A DNA stretch of 64,000 nucleotides from positions 124,001 to 188,000 of the forward strand of contig NZ_SOFH01000029.1 of assembly GCF_004402495.1 (NCBI RefSeq), written 5' to 3'. The notes beneath the pieces were generated by a model. It was not told the DNA's origin and made no database searches. It was given only the letters and a program-made list of their open reading frames with translations. Below are positions 35,594-44,911 of the stretch, one piece after another (position 1 is the first letter of the stretch; each line of letters begins with the position of its first letter). A program made the translations under genes and the position numbers. The DNA comes from Cryobacterium sp. HLT2-28 (GTDB taxonomy: Bacteria; Actinomycetota; Actinomycetes; Actinomycetales; Microbacteriaceae).

Positions 35594-35616
35594 ACCCCCG
35601 ATTTCCCGGGGGCCTT
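35594..35616 (-). terminator. terminator of tRNA-Leu (works on either strand)
   Basis: A short GC stem (gaccccc / gggggcc) with tttc-type tails on both sides (aaag on the left, ctttcc on the right). It lies 57 bases past the 3' end of the leftward tRNA-Leu. Confidence 0.6.
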
Positions 35617-35672
35617 TCCTGTCCGACTGGGTTTCGCAAATAGATTCAACCTATTTGGCAATCAACCCGCTG

Positions 35673-35756
35673 TGCGCGAGGGGGGACTTGAACCCCCACG
35701 TCCTTTCGAACACTGGCACCTGAAGCCAGCGCGTCTGCCAATTCCGCCACTCGCGC
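35673..35756 (-). tRNA. tRNA-Leu (anticodon CAG)
   Basis: The minus strand folds as an 84-base class II tRNA: acceptor GCGCGAG pairs with CTCGCGC plus discriminator A; the D region is GTGGCGGAATTGGCAGACGC; the anticodon stem CTGGC/GCCAG encloses TTCAGGT (anticodon CAG); there is a long variable arm and a T arm GGGGGTTCAAGTCCCCC. No CCA is encoded. It marks the border between the island and the core chromosome. Confidence 0.97.
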
Positions 35757-35994
35757 GAACTTAGGAAGATTAGCACTTTCTGGGGGCACTGCGCCATTCG
35801 AGGCGGTGTGGGCCGGTTTGAGCCCGTGCCACCACCGCGGCCCGGCAGGCCAAACGCCCGACTCGACCGGAGAAACGGGTGATCTCGGCACCCTCCCGTA
35901 GGATGACAAACCGTGCCCCCAATTGCCTGGCGGGCGAGTTAACACTTCAGGCAAGTAACATGCAGATAGCCGAAAGGATCGGATCGGGAGACCT

Positions 35995-36744
35995 GTGGGC
36001 ATTCTGGATAACTTTGAAAAGGGCTTGGAGCGCGCCGTCAACGGTGCATTCGCCAAGACCTTCAGGTCGGGGCTGCAGCCCGTGGAGATCACCTCCGCAC
36101 TGCGCCGCGAGCTCGACACAAAAGCAGCGGTCGTGTCCCGCGATCGCATCCTCGCGCCCAATCGCTTCGTCGTTCGAATGAGCCACGCGGATTACCAGCG
36201 CATGACCAACCTCGGCCCGACCCTCATCGACGAGCTCACCGAGCTGGTCCAGCAGCACGGTCGCGAACAGCGCTACCAGTTCGCCGGTGGCGTGTCGATC
36301 GCCCTGTCCGACGACCGCGGCCTCAGCGAGGGCATGGTGCAGATCGACTCCAGCACGATCAAGGGCAGCGTCACCTGGACCCCGGTGGTCGACGTGAACG
36401 GCAAGCGCTACCCGCTCACCAAGTCCCACACCGTCATCGGCCGCGGCAGCGACGCCGACATCACCGTCGACGATACCGGCACCTCCCGCCGTCACGTCGA
36501 GATCCTCTGGGACGGCTCGCGCGCCCAAGTGCGCGACCTCGGCTCCACCAACGGCTCCCAGCTCAACGGGTCCCCCGTCAAACAGGCCATCCTCGAACCG
36601 GACTCGGTCGTCACCATCGGTCGCACCCGCATCGTCTTCCGGGTCATCGCCCAGGCCGCCGCCGGCGAGCCCATTGCCGACCGCCGCCACGAATCGCCCG
36701 CCGAACGCCACGACATGGGCGGATTCTGGGAGCCCTCCGCATGA
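35995..36744 (+). CDS. fhaA: FhaA, DUF3662/FHA domain protein
   Basis: A 249-aa protein with the N-terminal DUF3662 domain (GILDNFEKGLERAVNGAFAK, residues 2-21, and RILAPNRFVV) and a C-terminal FHA domain: VIGRGSDADI, SRRHVEI and STNGSQLNG, the phosphothreonine-binding loops. In actinobacteria FhaA is phosphorylated by PknB and links it to peptidoglycan synthesis (MurJ, PBPs). GTG start at 35995 after cgggag. It heads the seven-gene rightward operon and overlaps fhaB by 4 bases. It is shorter than the roughly 520-aa mycobacterial protein because it lacks the long Pro/Gly linker. Confidence 0.93.
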   Translation: MGILDNFEKGLERAVNGAFAKTFRSGLQPVEITSALRRELDTKAAVVSRDRILAPNRFVVRMSHADYQRMTNLGPTLIDELTELVQQHGREQRYQFAGGVSIALSDDRGLSEGMVQIDSSTIKGSVTWTPVVDVNGKRYPLTKSHTVIGRGSDADITVDDTGTSRRHVEILWDGSRAQVRDLGSTNGSQLNGSPVKQAILEPDSVVTIGRTRIVFRVIAQAAAGEPIADRRHESPAERHDMGGFWEPSA

Positions 36745-37334
36745 GCGTCAGCGAGTTGACGCTGCTTGTGCTGCGCCTCGGCTTCCTGCTGGTGCTGTGG
36801 CTGTTCATCCTCGGCATCGTCTACGCGCTGCGCAGCGACCTGTTCGGCCAGCGGGTGCGCAAACAGCAGCAGGATGCCGCGGCATCCGCCCCGCCCCTCG
36901 CTTTCGCGGCCGCCGTGCCGACCCCGGTTCCCGCCGCCACCCTGCAGCCGGCCGCCGCCTCTGCCACGGCCCTGACCGAGCAGCTGACCGCCCGTCCGGC
37001 CGCTCCCCCGGCACGTTCCGGACCGGAACGGGCCACCGCGAAGAACGCGACCCGCCTGGTCATCACGTCCGGTCCGAAGTCGGGCACGGAGTTCCCGCTC
37101 ACCTCCGACTCGGTCACGATCGGCCGGTCGGGAGACTCGAGCCTGGTCATCCGAGACGACTACACGTCCACTCACCACGCCCGGCTGATGCTCTGGAACG
37201 AAGAGTGGATGATCCAGGACCTGGATTCGACCAACGGCACCTTCCTGAACGGCTCGCGCCTCGCCGTGCCGACACCGGTCCCCCTCGACACGCCCGTCAA
37301 GATCGGCGCTACCAGCTTCGAGCTTCGGCGGTAG
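36741..37334 (+). CDS. fhaB: FhaB/FipA, membrane-anchored FHA protein
   Basis: A 197-aa protein. An N-terminal membrane segment (LTLLVLRLGFLLVLWLFILG, residues 6-25) is followed by an Ala/Pro linker and a C-terminal FHA domain with TIGRSGDSSLVI, STHHARL and DLDSTNGTFLNG. FHA domains bind phosphothreonine; in mycobacteria this protein recruits cell-division and wall partners under PknA/PknB control. Start overlaps fhaA. Confidence 0.92.
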   Translation: MSVSELTLLVLRLGFLLVLWLFILGIVYALRSDLFGQRVRKQQQDAAASAPPLAFAAAVPTPVPAATLQPAAASATALTEQLTARPAAPPARSGPERATAKNATRLVITSGPKSGTEFPLTSDSVTIGRSGDSSLVIRDDYTSTHHARLMLWNEEWMIQDLDSTNGTFLNGSRLAVPTPVPLDTPVKIGATSFELRR

Positions 37335-37338
37335 CTGC

Positions 37339-38568
37339 ATGGCGACAGTCAGTCACAGCGCGGCCGCGTCCCACGTTGGAAAGATTCGGTCCAACAACCA
37401 GGACTCCGGGTATTCCGGCCGCCAGCTGTTCATGGTCGCCGACGGAATGGGCGGGCACGCCGGCGGCGACGTCGCCTCGGCGATCGCCACCAAGCGCATC
37501 ATCGAGGCCGACCAGCCCTACCGAACCCCGCAGGACGCCGAGTTCGCCCTGCAGGCCGCCCTCATCGCCGCGAACTCGCAGCTGGCCGAGACCGTGTTCG
37601 AGCACACCGAGCTCACCGGCATGGGCACCACCGTCAGCGCCCTCGTCGTGCTCGAGGGAGAGGTGGCGATCGCCCACATCGGCGACTCCCGCATCTACCT
37701 GCTCCGCGACGGCGAGCTCTCCCAGATCACCGTCGACCACACCTTCGTGCAGCGTCTCGTCGACAGCGGCCGCATCACCGAGCAGGAGGCCATGGTGCAT
37801 CCGCGCCGGTCCGTGCTCATGCGCGTGCTTGGCGACGTGGAGTCGTCGCCGGAAATCGACACGTCGATCCTGGCCACCCTCCCCGGCGACCGCTGGCTGA
37901 TCTGCTCCGACGGGCTGAGCGGGGTGGTCTCGAACACCGCCATCGCCGCGGCCCTCTCCACCGACCTCGACGCCCAGGGCGTGGCGGACCGCCTGGTCAA
38001 GGAGAGCCTTGACGGCGGGGCGCCGGACAACGTCACCATCGTCGTCGTCGACATCGGCGGCCCCGACGAGCGGGTCGACGTTCCCACCGTGGTCGGCTCC
38101 GCTGCAGCCCCCCTCGCCTTCGGGGAGGAGCCGAGCCGCAGCCGCGCCCTGCGGATGTCCAGCCTGCGCCTGCACCCGGTGCGGGAGACCCACTTCGAAC
38201 CTGACTCGCAGGACTACCTCTCCGAGCTGATCGAGGAAGACGAGCGCCGCGCCCGCCGGCGCAAGATCACCTGGCTGATGGGCATCATCCTGCTTGTCAT
38301 CGGCATCGTCGGCGCCGCATTCCTCGGCTACCAGTGGACCCAGACTCGCTACTTCGTCGGGGTGGAAGGCAGCAACGTCGCCATCTTCCAGGGTGTGCAG
38401 CAGGATCTCGGCCCGATCGCGCTGTCGTCGGTCTACGAGGACACCAGCCTGAAAGTGTCCGAGCTGCGGGTGTTCGACCGCCAGCAGGTGCAGCAAACCA
38501 TCAGCGCGACCTCCCTGGAAGACGCGAAACTCATCGTCGAACGGCTTCATGATGCCACCCTCAAATAG
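37339..38568 (+). CDS. pstP: PstP-type Ser/Thr protein phosphatase (PP2C)
   Basis: A 409-aa membrane phosphatase. The PP2C metal-binding motifs are visible: VGKIRSNNQD (Asp22), VADGMGGHAGGD (Asp35), IGDSRIY, LICSDGLSGVV and GAPDNVTIVV, over residues 1-235. A membrane segment (WLMGIILLVIGIVGAAFLGY) near residue 315 and a roughly 80-residue extracellular domain follow. It dephosphorylates PknA/PknB and their targets. Its gene ends inside the start of rodA (20-base overlap). Confidence 0.94.
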   Translation: MATVSHSAAASHVGKIRSNNQDSGYSGRQLFMVADGMGGHAGGDVASAIATKRIIEADQPYRTPQDAEFALQAALIAANSQLAETVFEHTELTGMGTTVSALVVLEGEVAIAHIGDSRIYLLRDGELSQITVDHTFVQRLVDSGRITEQEAMVHPRRSVLMRVLGDVESSPEIDTSILATLPGDRWLICSDGLSGVVSNTAIAAALSTDLDAQGVADRLVKESLDGGAPDNVTIVVVDIGGPDERVDVPTVVGSAAAPLAFGEEPSRSRALRMSSLRLHPVRETHFEPDSQDYLSELIEEDERRARRRKITWLMGIILLVIGIVGAAFLGYQWTQTRYFVGVEGSNVAIFQGVQQDLGPIALSSVYEDTSLKVSELRVFDRQQVQQTISATSLEDAKLIVERLHDATLK

Positions 38569-39964
38569 CCGCGGCACGGCGACGGATGCCGCCCAGCGCC
38601 CGCAAGGCGCCAAACCGGTCCGTGTGCGCCGTCTCCATCTCCCGCAGAAGCTGCGCAACCTCGAGTTGTTCCTGCTGCTCATCGCCTGCGGAATCAACGC
38701 GGCCGCCGTGGTGCTCGTGCAGCTCGGCGCCCTCGGTCACGTCGACACCACCCTCGTGCTGCTCGGTGCGGGCCTGTCCGTGCTCGTGCTGTGCATGCAC
38801 GTGGTGCTGCGTCTCGTCGCCCGCGACGCCGACCCGTTCATCCTGCCGATCGCCTCCCTGCTCAACGGCATCGGCATCGCCATGATCTACCGCATCGACA
38901 TCGCCAACGGCGACGCCGGCTGGGACAGCTCCGCCGTGCGCCAGACGGTGTGGAGCGCCCTCGCCATCGCCTGTGCGATCGCCGTCCTGCTCATCATCCG
39001 CAACCACCGGGTGCTGTTCCGTTACACCTACGTCGCCGGTTTCATCGCCGTCGTCCTCCTGCTCCTGCCACTGGTGCCGGGCCTGGGCCGGGAGGTCAGC
39101 GGCGCCCGGGTCTGGATCGGGATCGGCTCATTCGCCACCTTCCAGCCGGGCGAGATCGCCAAGATCGCCCTCGCCGTGTTCTTCGCCGGCTACCTCGTGC
39201 GTAACCGCGACAGCCTGTCGATGGTCGGCAAGCGATTCCTCGGCATGCGATTCCCGCGCCTGCGCGACCTCGGCCCCATCCTGGTGGTCTGGGCGCTATC
39301 GATGTCGGTCATCATCTTCCAGCGCGACCTCGGTACCGCGCTGCTCTACTTCGGCCTGTTCCTGGTCATGCTGTACCTCGCGACCGGCCGGCTCAGCTGG
39401 GTGCTCCTCGGCATGACGCTGTTCCTCGGCGGCGCCGTGATCGCCAGCCAGACCCTCGAATACGTAAACGGCCGGTTCACCAACTGGCTCGACGCGCTCA
39501 ACCCGGATGTCTACGGAGCCAACGGCGGCAGCTACCAGCTGGTCCAGGGCCTCTTCGGCCTCGCCAAGGGCGGCCTGATCGGAACCGGGCTCGGCCAGGG
39601 CCGTCCGGACATCACACCGGTGCCGCAGAGCGACTACATCATCGCCAGCCTCGGCGAGGAACTCGGCCTGGCCGGACTTTTCGCCATCCTGGCCCTGTAC
39701 CTGCTCTTCGTCGCCCGTGGTTTCCGGATCGGCTTCGCCGGCAACGACGACTTCGGCAAACTGCTCGGGGTCGGTCTCTCCTTCGTCGTCGCCCTCCAGT
39801 GCTTCATCGTGATCGGCGGCGTCACCCGGGTGATCCCCCTGACCGGGCTCACCACCCCATTCCTCGCCGCAGGTGGTTCCTCGCTTGTGGCGAACTGGGT
39901 CATCGCCGCCCTGCTGCTGCGCCTGTCCGACACTCTGCGCAACCAACCCAGGCTGGTGATTTAA
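38549..39964 (+). CDS. rodA: FtsW/RodA-type SEDS glycosyltransferase
   Basis: A 471-aa polytopic protein of the SEDS family with about ten membrane segments after a basic cytoplasmic N terminus. Signature segments are FATFQPGEIAKIALAVFFAG, FQRDLGTALLYFGLFLVMLY, GGSYQLVQGLFGLAKGGL (shape and periplasmic-loop motif) and the C-terminal LPLTGLTTPFLAAGGSS-like stretch. SEDS proteins polymerise lipid II and work with the class B PBP encoded next. Two ATGs at 38549/38552 are possible. Confidence 0.94.
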   Translation: MMPPSNSRGTATDAAQRPQGAKPVRVRRLHLPQKLRNLELFLLLIACGINAAAVVLVQLGALGHVDTTLVLLGAGLSVLVLCMHVVLRLVARDADPFILPIASLLNGIGIAMIYRIDIANGDAGWDSSAVRQTVWSALAIACAIAVLLIIRNHRVLFRYTYVAGFIAVVLLLLPLVPGLGREVSGARVWIGIGSFATFQPGEIAKIALAVFFAGYLVRNRDSLSMVGKRFLGMRFPRLRDLGPILVVWALSMSVIIFQRDLGTALLYFGLFLVMLYLATGRLSWVLLGMTLFLGGAVIASQTLEYVNGRFTNWLDALNPDVYGANGGSYQLVQGLFGLAKGGLIGTGLGQGRPDITPVPQSDYIIASLGEELGLAGLFAILALYLLFVARGFRIGFAGNDDFGKLLGVGLSFVVALQCFIVIGGVTRVIPLTGLTTPFLAAGGSSLVANWVIAALLLRLSDTLRNQPRLVI

Positions 39965-41416
39965 GTGAATCGCGAACTCAAGCGCGTGAGCATCGTCGTG
40001 ATGCTCATGTTCGTCGCCCTCCTCACCTCGACCACCATCATCCAGGTCTTCCAGGCCGACAGTCTCACCGCGGATGCCCGCAACACCCGCACGCTCTACG
40101 ACGGCTACTCCGTCGAACGGGGGGCCATCCTCGTGGCCGGCAACCCGATCGCCCAGTCGATGCCCGTCGCCGACGACTACAAGTTCCAGCGCACCTACAG
40201 CAACGGGCCGCTCTACGCGCCGATCACCGGCTTCATGCCGATCAACGGTTCGCCGACGGGGCTGGAGCACGCACTCAACGGCGAACTCAGCGGCACGTCC
40301 AACGCGCAGTTCTTCGACAAGATCAACTCGCTCATCACCGGCCAGAACGCCAAGGGCGCCTCGGTGGAGGTCACCATCGACCCCGCCCTGCAACAGGCAG
40401 CCTGGGATGCCCTGGGCGACCTCACCGGGTCGGTGGTCGTGACAGAGCCGAAGACCGGCCGCATCCTCGCCATGGTCTCCAAGCCCGGGTACGACCCGAA
40501 CCTGCTCACCGTGCACGACAACCAGAAGGTCACCGACAGCTACGAGTCGCTGGTCAGCGACACGTCCAACCCCCTGATCGACCGGGCGATCAACGCGCTC
40601 AACCCGCCCGGTTCCGTCTTCAAGCTCGTCGTCGTGACCGCCGCCCTCGAATCCGGCAAGTTCACGCCCGAGAGCACCTTCCCGAATCCGGGCACCTTCC
40701 AGCTGCCTGGGTCGAGTTCGATTGTGATCAACTCGGGCGGCGGAACCTGCGGCGGCGGAGACACCGTCACCATCGCCACGGCGCTGCGCCTGTCCTGCAA
40801 CATTCCGATGGCTGAACTGGGACTCCAGCTCGGCGACAAGGCCATCCGCGACACGGCCGAGAAGTTCGGATTCAACACGGATTATTCGATTCCGTTGAAT
40901 GTGTCCCAGAGTGCCTACCCACTCGAACTCGATGACGCCCAACTGGCCCTGTCGGCGTTCGGGCAGACCAGCGTGCGCGCCACTCCGCTGCAGATGGCCA
41001 TGGTTTCGGCCACAATCGCCAACGGTGGCGTGGAAATGGCCCCGAACCTCATCGACCAGATTCTTGCGCCTAACCTGAGCCCGCTTCAGTCCTTCGAACC
41101 CCGCACCCTGAAACGGGTGATGAGCGCGGAAACGGCCGCGACGATCACCCAGATGATGGTGAATGGGGTCCAGGACGGTGCCGCCAGCAATGCAAGAATA
41201 GATGGGGTCAACGTGGCAGGTAAAACGGGTACGGCAGAGAATGCCGCCGATGATCCTTACACCTTGTGGTTTACCGGATTCGCCCCCGCGGAGGATCCGA
41301 AATATGCAATCTCCGTTCTCGTCGAGGATGGCGGGGGACTTGGCCAGACGGGGTACGGCAATCTCCTTGCCGCACCAATTGCAAAGCAGGTACTAGAGGC
41401 GGTGCTGAATAAATGA
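39965..41416 (+). CDS. pbpA: penicillin-binding protein (PbpA-type transpeptidase)
   Basis: A 483-aa class B PBP with a membrane anchor at residues 8-28. Active-site boxes are complete: S217-V-F-K220, S277-C-N279 and KTGTAE near residue 420. It crosslinks the peptidoglycan made by the neighbouring SEDS protein. GTG start immediately follows the rodA stop. It overlaps the pknA start by 4 bases. Confidence 0.95.
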   Translation: MNRELKRVSIVVMLMFVALLTSTTIIQVFQADSLTADARNTRTLYDGYSVERGAILVAGNPIAQSMPVADDYKFQRTYSNGPLYAPITGFMPINGSPTGLEHALNGELSGTSNAQFFDKINSLITGQNAKGASVEVTIDPALQQAAWDALGDLTGSVVVTEPKTGRILAMVSKPGYDPNLLTVHDNQKVTDSYESLVSDTSNPLIDRAINALNPPGSVFKLVVVTAALESGKFTPESTFPNPGTFQLPGSSSIVINSGGGTCGGGDTVTIATALRLSCNIPMAELGLQLGDKAIRDTAEKFGFNTDYSIPLNVSQSAYPLELDDAQLALSAFGQTSVRATPLQMAMVSATIANGGVEMAPNLIDQILAPNLSPLQSFEPRTLKRVMSAETAATITQMMVNGVQDGAASNARIDGVNVAGKTGTAENAADDPYTLWFTGFAPAEDPKYAISVLVEDGGGLGQTGYGNLLAAPIAKQVLEAVLNK

Positions 41417-43113
41417 GACCCACAGCAGGGCTCACCTTCGGGGGACGATACGAACTGCAATCCCGGATCGCCATCGGCGGTATGGGAGAGGTGTGGCAGT
41501 CCGTCGACCTCGTGATCGGCCGCACCGTCGCCATCAAGATCCTCAAGGACGAATATCTGGGTGACCCGGGCTTCCTCGAGCGCTTCCGCGCCGAGGCCCG
41601 CCACGCCGCCCTCGTCAACCACGAGGGCATCGCCAACGTCTTCGACTACGGAGAAGAAGACGGCAGCGCGTTCCTCGTCATGGAGCTGGTTCCGGGCGAG
41701 GCGCTGTCGACCATCCTCGAACGCGAACATGTCCTGCCCACCGACAAGGTGCTCGACATCGTTTCCCAGACCGCAGCCGCGCTGCACGCCGCGCACGCCG
41801 CCGGACTGGTGCACCGCGACATCAAGCCGGGCAACCTGCTGATCACTCCCGACGGCCGGGTCAAGATCACCGACTTCGGAATCGCCCGCATCGCCGACCA
41901 GGTCCCGCTCACCGCGACCGGCCAGGTCATGGGCACCGTGCAGTACCTCTCGCCCGAACAGGCGAGCGGCCGCTCCGCCTCGCCCACCACCGACATCTAC
42001 TCTCTCGGAATCGTCGCCTACGAGAGCCTCGCCGGCCGCCGTCCCTTCACGGGCGAGTCCCAGGTCGCCATCGCGATGGCCCAGATCAACGAGACCGCGC
42101 CTGACCTGCCCGAGACAGTGTCAGAACCGGTGCGCAACCTGGTCATCTCCTGCCTGGCCAAGAACCCCGCCGACCGCCCGGCCTCGGCCGCGCACCTCTC
42201 CCGCGCCGCGGCAGCCCTGCGCCGCGGGGACATCGCCGCAGCGGCGGCATCCGTGCCCGCCATCATGAACGGGGTCACACCGACCGCCGCGACGATGCTC
42301 ATGCCCGGTGCCGGCGCCATGGCCGCGACGACGGTGCTGCCCACCGGGACTCCGGCCACGCGCGCCTCGACAGCGGCCGCCGCCGCGGCAGCCACGAAAA
42401 AGCGCAGCCCGTGGACCTGGCCGCTGATCGCATTGATCGCCCTGCTCGCCATCGTGCTCACCGGAACCCTGATCGCCCTCTTCACCCAGCAGGGCGCCAC
42501 CCCCGCGGCGACCACCTCGGCGTCCTCGACGCCGAAGGCGACGCCCAAGGCAACCGCCACGCCCACGCCCACTCCAACGCCCACCCCGACCAGTAACACG
42601 GTCGAGGTGACCCTGGCCGACTACGCCGGGCTGACGAGCACGGAGGCCCGCGACAAGCTCGCCGGGCTGGGCTTCGTCGTGGATGTGCAGACGGGCAACG
42701 CCTCCACCAAGCCCGAAGAGGTCGCAGACACCGTCTACTCGGTGAACCCCACCGGGCCGGTGCGCAAGGGCGAGAAGATCACGGTCAAGGTCTATGCGCC
42801 CGCCGTGACCCCGGACGCCCCTACCACGGCGCCCACGGCAACCCCAGCGGCCACGGCTCAGAACAAGCCCGTGACCGTCACCTGGACCGCGCAGTCCTGC
42901 CCGAGCGGGCAGGCTCTGTCCGGCTACGAAGTGCTGGCGGAGGGCCAGGGTGCCGTCTCGCCCGCCGCCGTCGGGCCGGACGCGACCACGGCGACAGTGA
43001 CCACCGGTCCGGAATCCGGAACGTTCACGGTCAAGTTCCGGTACCTCTGCGGAGGGACCCCGTCGCCGTACTCCCCGTCGTCGACCGCCGTCACCGTCAC
43101 TGCGGTGCCGTAA
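41413..43113 (+). CDS. pknA: PknA-position serine/threonine protein kinase with PASTA-like and Fn3-like tail
   Basis: A 566-aa membrane kinase. Kinase landmarks: Gly-rich loop IAIGGMGEVW (19-28), Lys42, HRDIKPGN (Asp136), DFG (154-156), SPEQASG. Residues 280-332 are an Ala/Thr-rich linker, then a membrane segment (WPLIALIALLAIVLTGTLIA), a Thr/Pro-rich stretch, one PASTA-like repeat (LTSTEARDKLAGLGFVVDVQ) and a Fn3-like end. Mycobacterial PknA lacks such an extracellular part, so this form senses the wall itself. Likely targets are division and wall proteins. Confidence 0.92.
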   Translation: MRPTAGLTFGGRYELQSRIAIGGMGEVWQSVDLVIGRTVAIKILKDEYLGDPGFLERFRAEARHAALVNHEGIANVFDYGEEDGSAFLVMELVPGEALSTILEREHVLPTDKVLDIVSQTAAALHAAHAAGLVHRDIKPGNLLITPDGRVKITDFGIARIADQVPLTATGQVMGTVQYLSPEQASGRSASPTTDIYSLGIVAYESLAGRRPFTGESQVAIAMAQINETAPDLPETVSEPVRNLVISCLAKNPADRPASAAHLSRAAAALRRGDIAAAAASVPAIMNGVTPTAATMLMPGAGAMAATTVLPTGTPATRASTAAAAAAATKKRSPWTWPLIALIALLAIVLTGTLIALFTQQGATPAATTSASSTPKATPKATATPTPTPTPTPTSNTVEVTLADYAGLTSTEARDKLAGLGFVVDVQTGNASTKPEEVADTVYSVNPTGPVRKGEKITVKVYAPAVTPDAPTTAPTATPAATAQNKPVTVTWTAQSCPSGQALSGYEVLAEGQGAVSPAAVGPDATTATVTTGPESGTFTVKFRYLCGGTPSPYSPSSTAVTVTAVP

Positions 43114-43176
43114 TCGGTGCCGGGGGTGTTCCGGTAAAGTAGCTGGGATCTGTGTCCGCGAACTGGGAGTAATGCT

Positions 43177-44874
43177 TTGACTGATGAAGGCCGTCTGCTC
43201 GCTGGTCGATACCGCGTGGGCGCACTCATCGGGCGTGGCGGCATGGCCGATGTCCACATCGGCACCGACTCCCGGCTCGGCCGCACCGTGGCCGTCAAGC
43301 TGCTCAAATCGTCGCTGGCCGCCGACCCGGCGTTCCGCACCCGTTTCCGCCAGGAGGCGCAGGCCGCCGCCCGGATGGCGCACCCGACCATCGTCCGCGT
43401 CTTCGACGCCGGCGAAGAAACGGTCGTCGACTCGAGCGGCAGCGAAACGCAGATCCCGTTCATCGTCATGGAATACGTCGACGGCCGCCTGCTCAAGGAC
43501 ATCATCCGCGAGGGTCCGCTCGCCCCGGCGGAGGCCGTTCGCATCATCGACGGTGTCCTGACCGCACTCGAGTACTCCCACCGGGCCGGCGTCGTGCACC
43601 GCGACATCAAGCCCGGCAACATCATGATCACCAAGACCGGGCAGGTCAAGGTGATGGACTTCGGCATCGCCCGCGCCATCTCGGACTCGTCGACGACGGT
43701 CGCGCAGACGACCGCCATCCTCGGAACCGCATCGTATTTCTCTCCCGAGCAGGCCAAGGGAGAGTCGGTGGATGCCCGCACCGACCTGTACTCCACCGGC
43801 GTTGTCCTCTTCGAGATGCTCGCCGGGCGCGCTCCGTTCCGCGGTGACAGCCCCGTCGCTGTCGCGTACCAGCACGTGAGCGAAACCCCGGTCAAGCCCA
43901 GCTCGATCAACGCCAAGGTGTCGCCGGCGCTCGACACGGTCGTGCTCCACGCCCTCGCCAAGGACCGGTTCGCCAGGTACCAGAGCGCGGTGGAATTCCG
44001 CAACGACGTCGAGACCGCCGGCTCCGGCCAGATTCCCGTGCGCCGCACCCTCGACGAGTCCGGGGCCGGACTGTTCGGGGCGCCGCCGACGTCAGCGTCC
44101 GGCTCCGAGCTCGCGCTCAAGCAGCTCTCCGAGGACGAGACCATGGTGCGCACCCAGCGCCGCCCCCCGGTCATCTGGGTGTGGGCCGGCATCCTGAGCG
44201 TCATCGTCATCGTCATCTCGGTCATGATCTGGGCGTTCAGCCTCACTCCCAGCAGCGACCTGCCCGACAACTCGCGCAAGGTGCCCTCGCTCACCGGGCA
44301 GACCTACGACAAGGCCCAGAACGAGTTGCTCGACCTCGACCTCGCGGCGACGATGGCCCAGGAGCCCAGCGCCACGGTCCCCAAGGACCGGGTCACCCGC
44401 ACCGACCCGCCGGCGGGCACCATCGCCCAGCCGACCGACGTGATCAAGGTCTACGTCTCCACGGGCGCCCAGCCGGTCGAAGTGCCGGATGTCGCCAACA
44501 TGCCGATCGCGGATGCCCAGGCGGCCATCACCGCCCTCGGCCTGGTTCCAGGTTCGGTCACCCAGGAGAACTCCCCGAGCATCGGCGCGAACCTGGTTCT
44601 CAGCACCGACCCGCCGGCCCTGAGCGCTGAGAAGACCGGCGTCACCGTCAACTTCACCGTGTCGAGCGGACTCGTCACCCTGCCCGACCTGGTGGGTCAG
44701 TCCCTGGTTGCAGCCAGCGACCTGCTCGGCGGCGCGGAGGTCCAGCTGGTGCCGATGCCCACCCCGGATCCCGGCTGCCCAACGAAGCCTGGATCGCCCG
44801 TGACCAAGCAGTCCTTGCCGCCCGGCGACGTTCCGCAGAAGTCCGAGGTTGCGCTGACCTACTGCTCCGGCTGA
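43177..44874 (+). CDS. pknB: PknB-type serine/threonine kinase with three PASTA domains
   Basis: A 565-aa kinase. Landmarks: LIGRGGMADVHIG (Gly loop), Lys41, HRDIKPGN (Asp143), DFGIAR. A juxtamembrane stretch, a membrane segment (VIWVWAGILSVIVIVISVMI, about 330-350) and at least three PASTA repeats follow (VPSLTGQTYDKAQ, VPDVANMPIADAQ, LPDLVGQSLVAASD), which bind muropeptides or lipid II. A TTG start at 43177 with a gggag site is used. It is the last gene of the operon. Confidence 0.94.
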   Translation: MTDEGRLLAGRYRVGALIGRGGMADVHIGTDSRLGRTVAVKLLKSSLAADPAFRTRFRQEAQAAARMAHPTIVRVFDAGEETVVDSSGSETQIPFIVMEYVDGRLLKDIIREGPLAPAEAVRIIDGVLTALEYSHRAGVVHRDIKPGNIMITKTGQVKVMDFGIARAISDSSTTVAQTTAILGTASYFSPEQAKGESVDARTDLYSTGVVLFEMLAGRAPFRGDSPVAVAYQHVSETPVKPSSINAKVSPALDTVVLHALAKDRFARYQSAVEFRNDVETAGSGQIPVRRTLDESGAGLFGAPPTSASGSELALKQLSEDETMVRTQRRPPVIWVWAGILSVIVIVISVMIWAFSLTPSSDLPDNSRKVPSLTGQTYDKAQNELLDLDLAATMAQEPSATVPKDRVTRTDPPAGTIAQPTDVIKVYVSTGAQPVEVPDVANMPIADAQAAITALGLVPGSVTQENSPSIGANLVLSTDPPALSAEKTGVTVNFTVSSGLVTLPDLVGQSLVAASDLLGGAEVQLVPMPTPDPGCPTKPGSPVTKQSLPPGDVPQKSEVALTYCSG

Positions 44875-44911
44875 ACGGACCTCCGCATCAGGCCGGCCGC
44901 CGGCTGAGCGG

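Noticed and set aside
17819-35640. Integrated prophage
   Set aside because: No capsid, terminase, portal, tail or lysis genes; the island holds defence and transposase genes instead.
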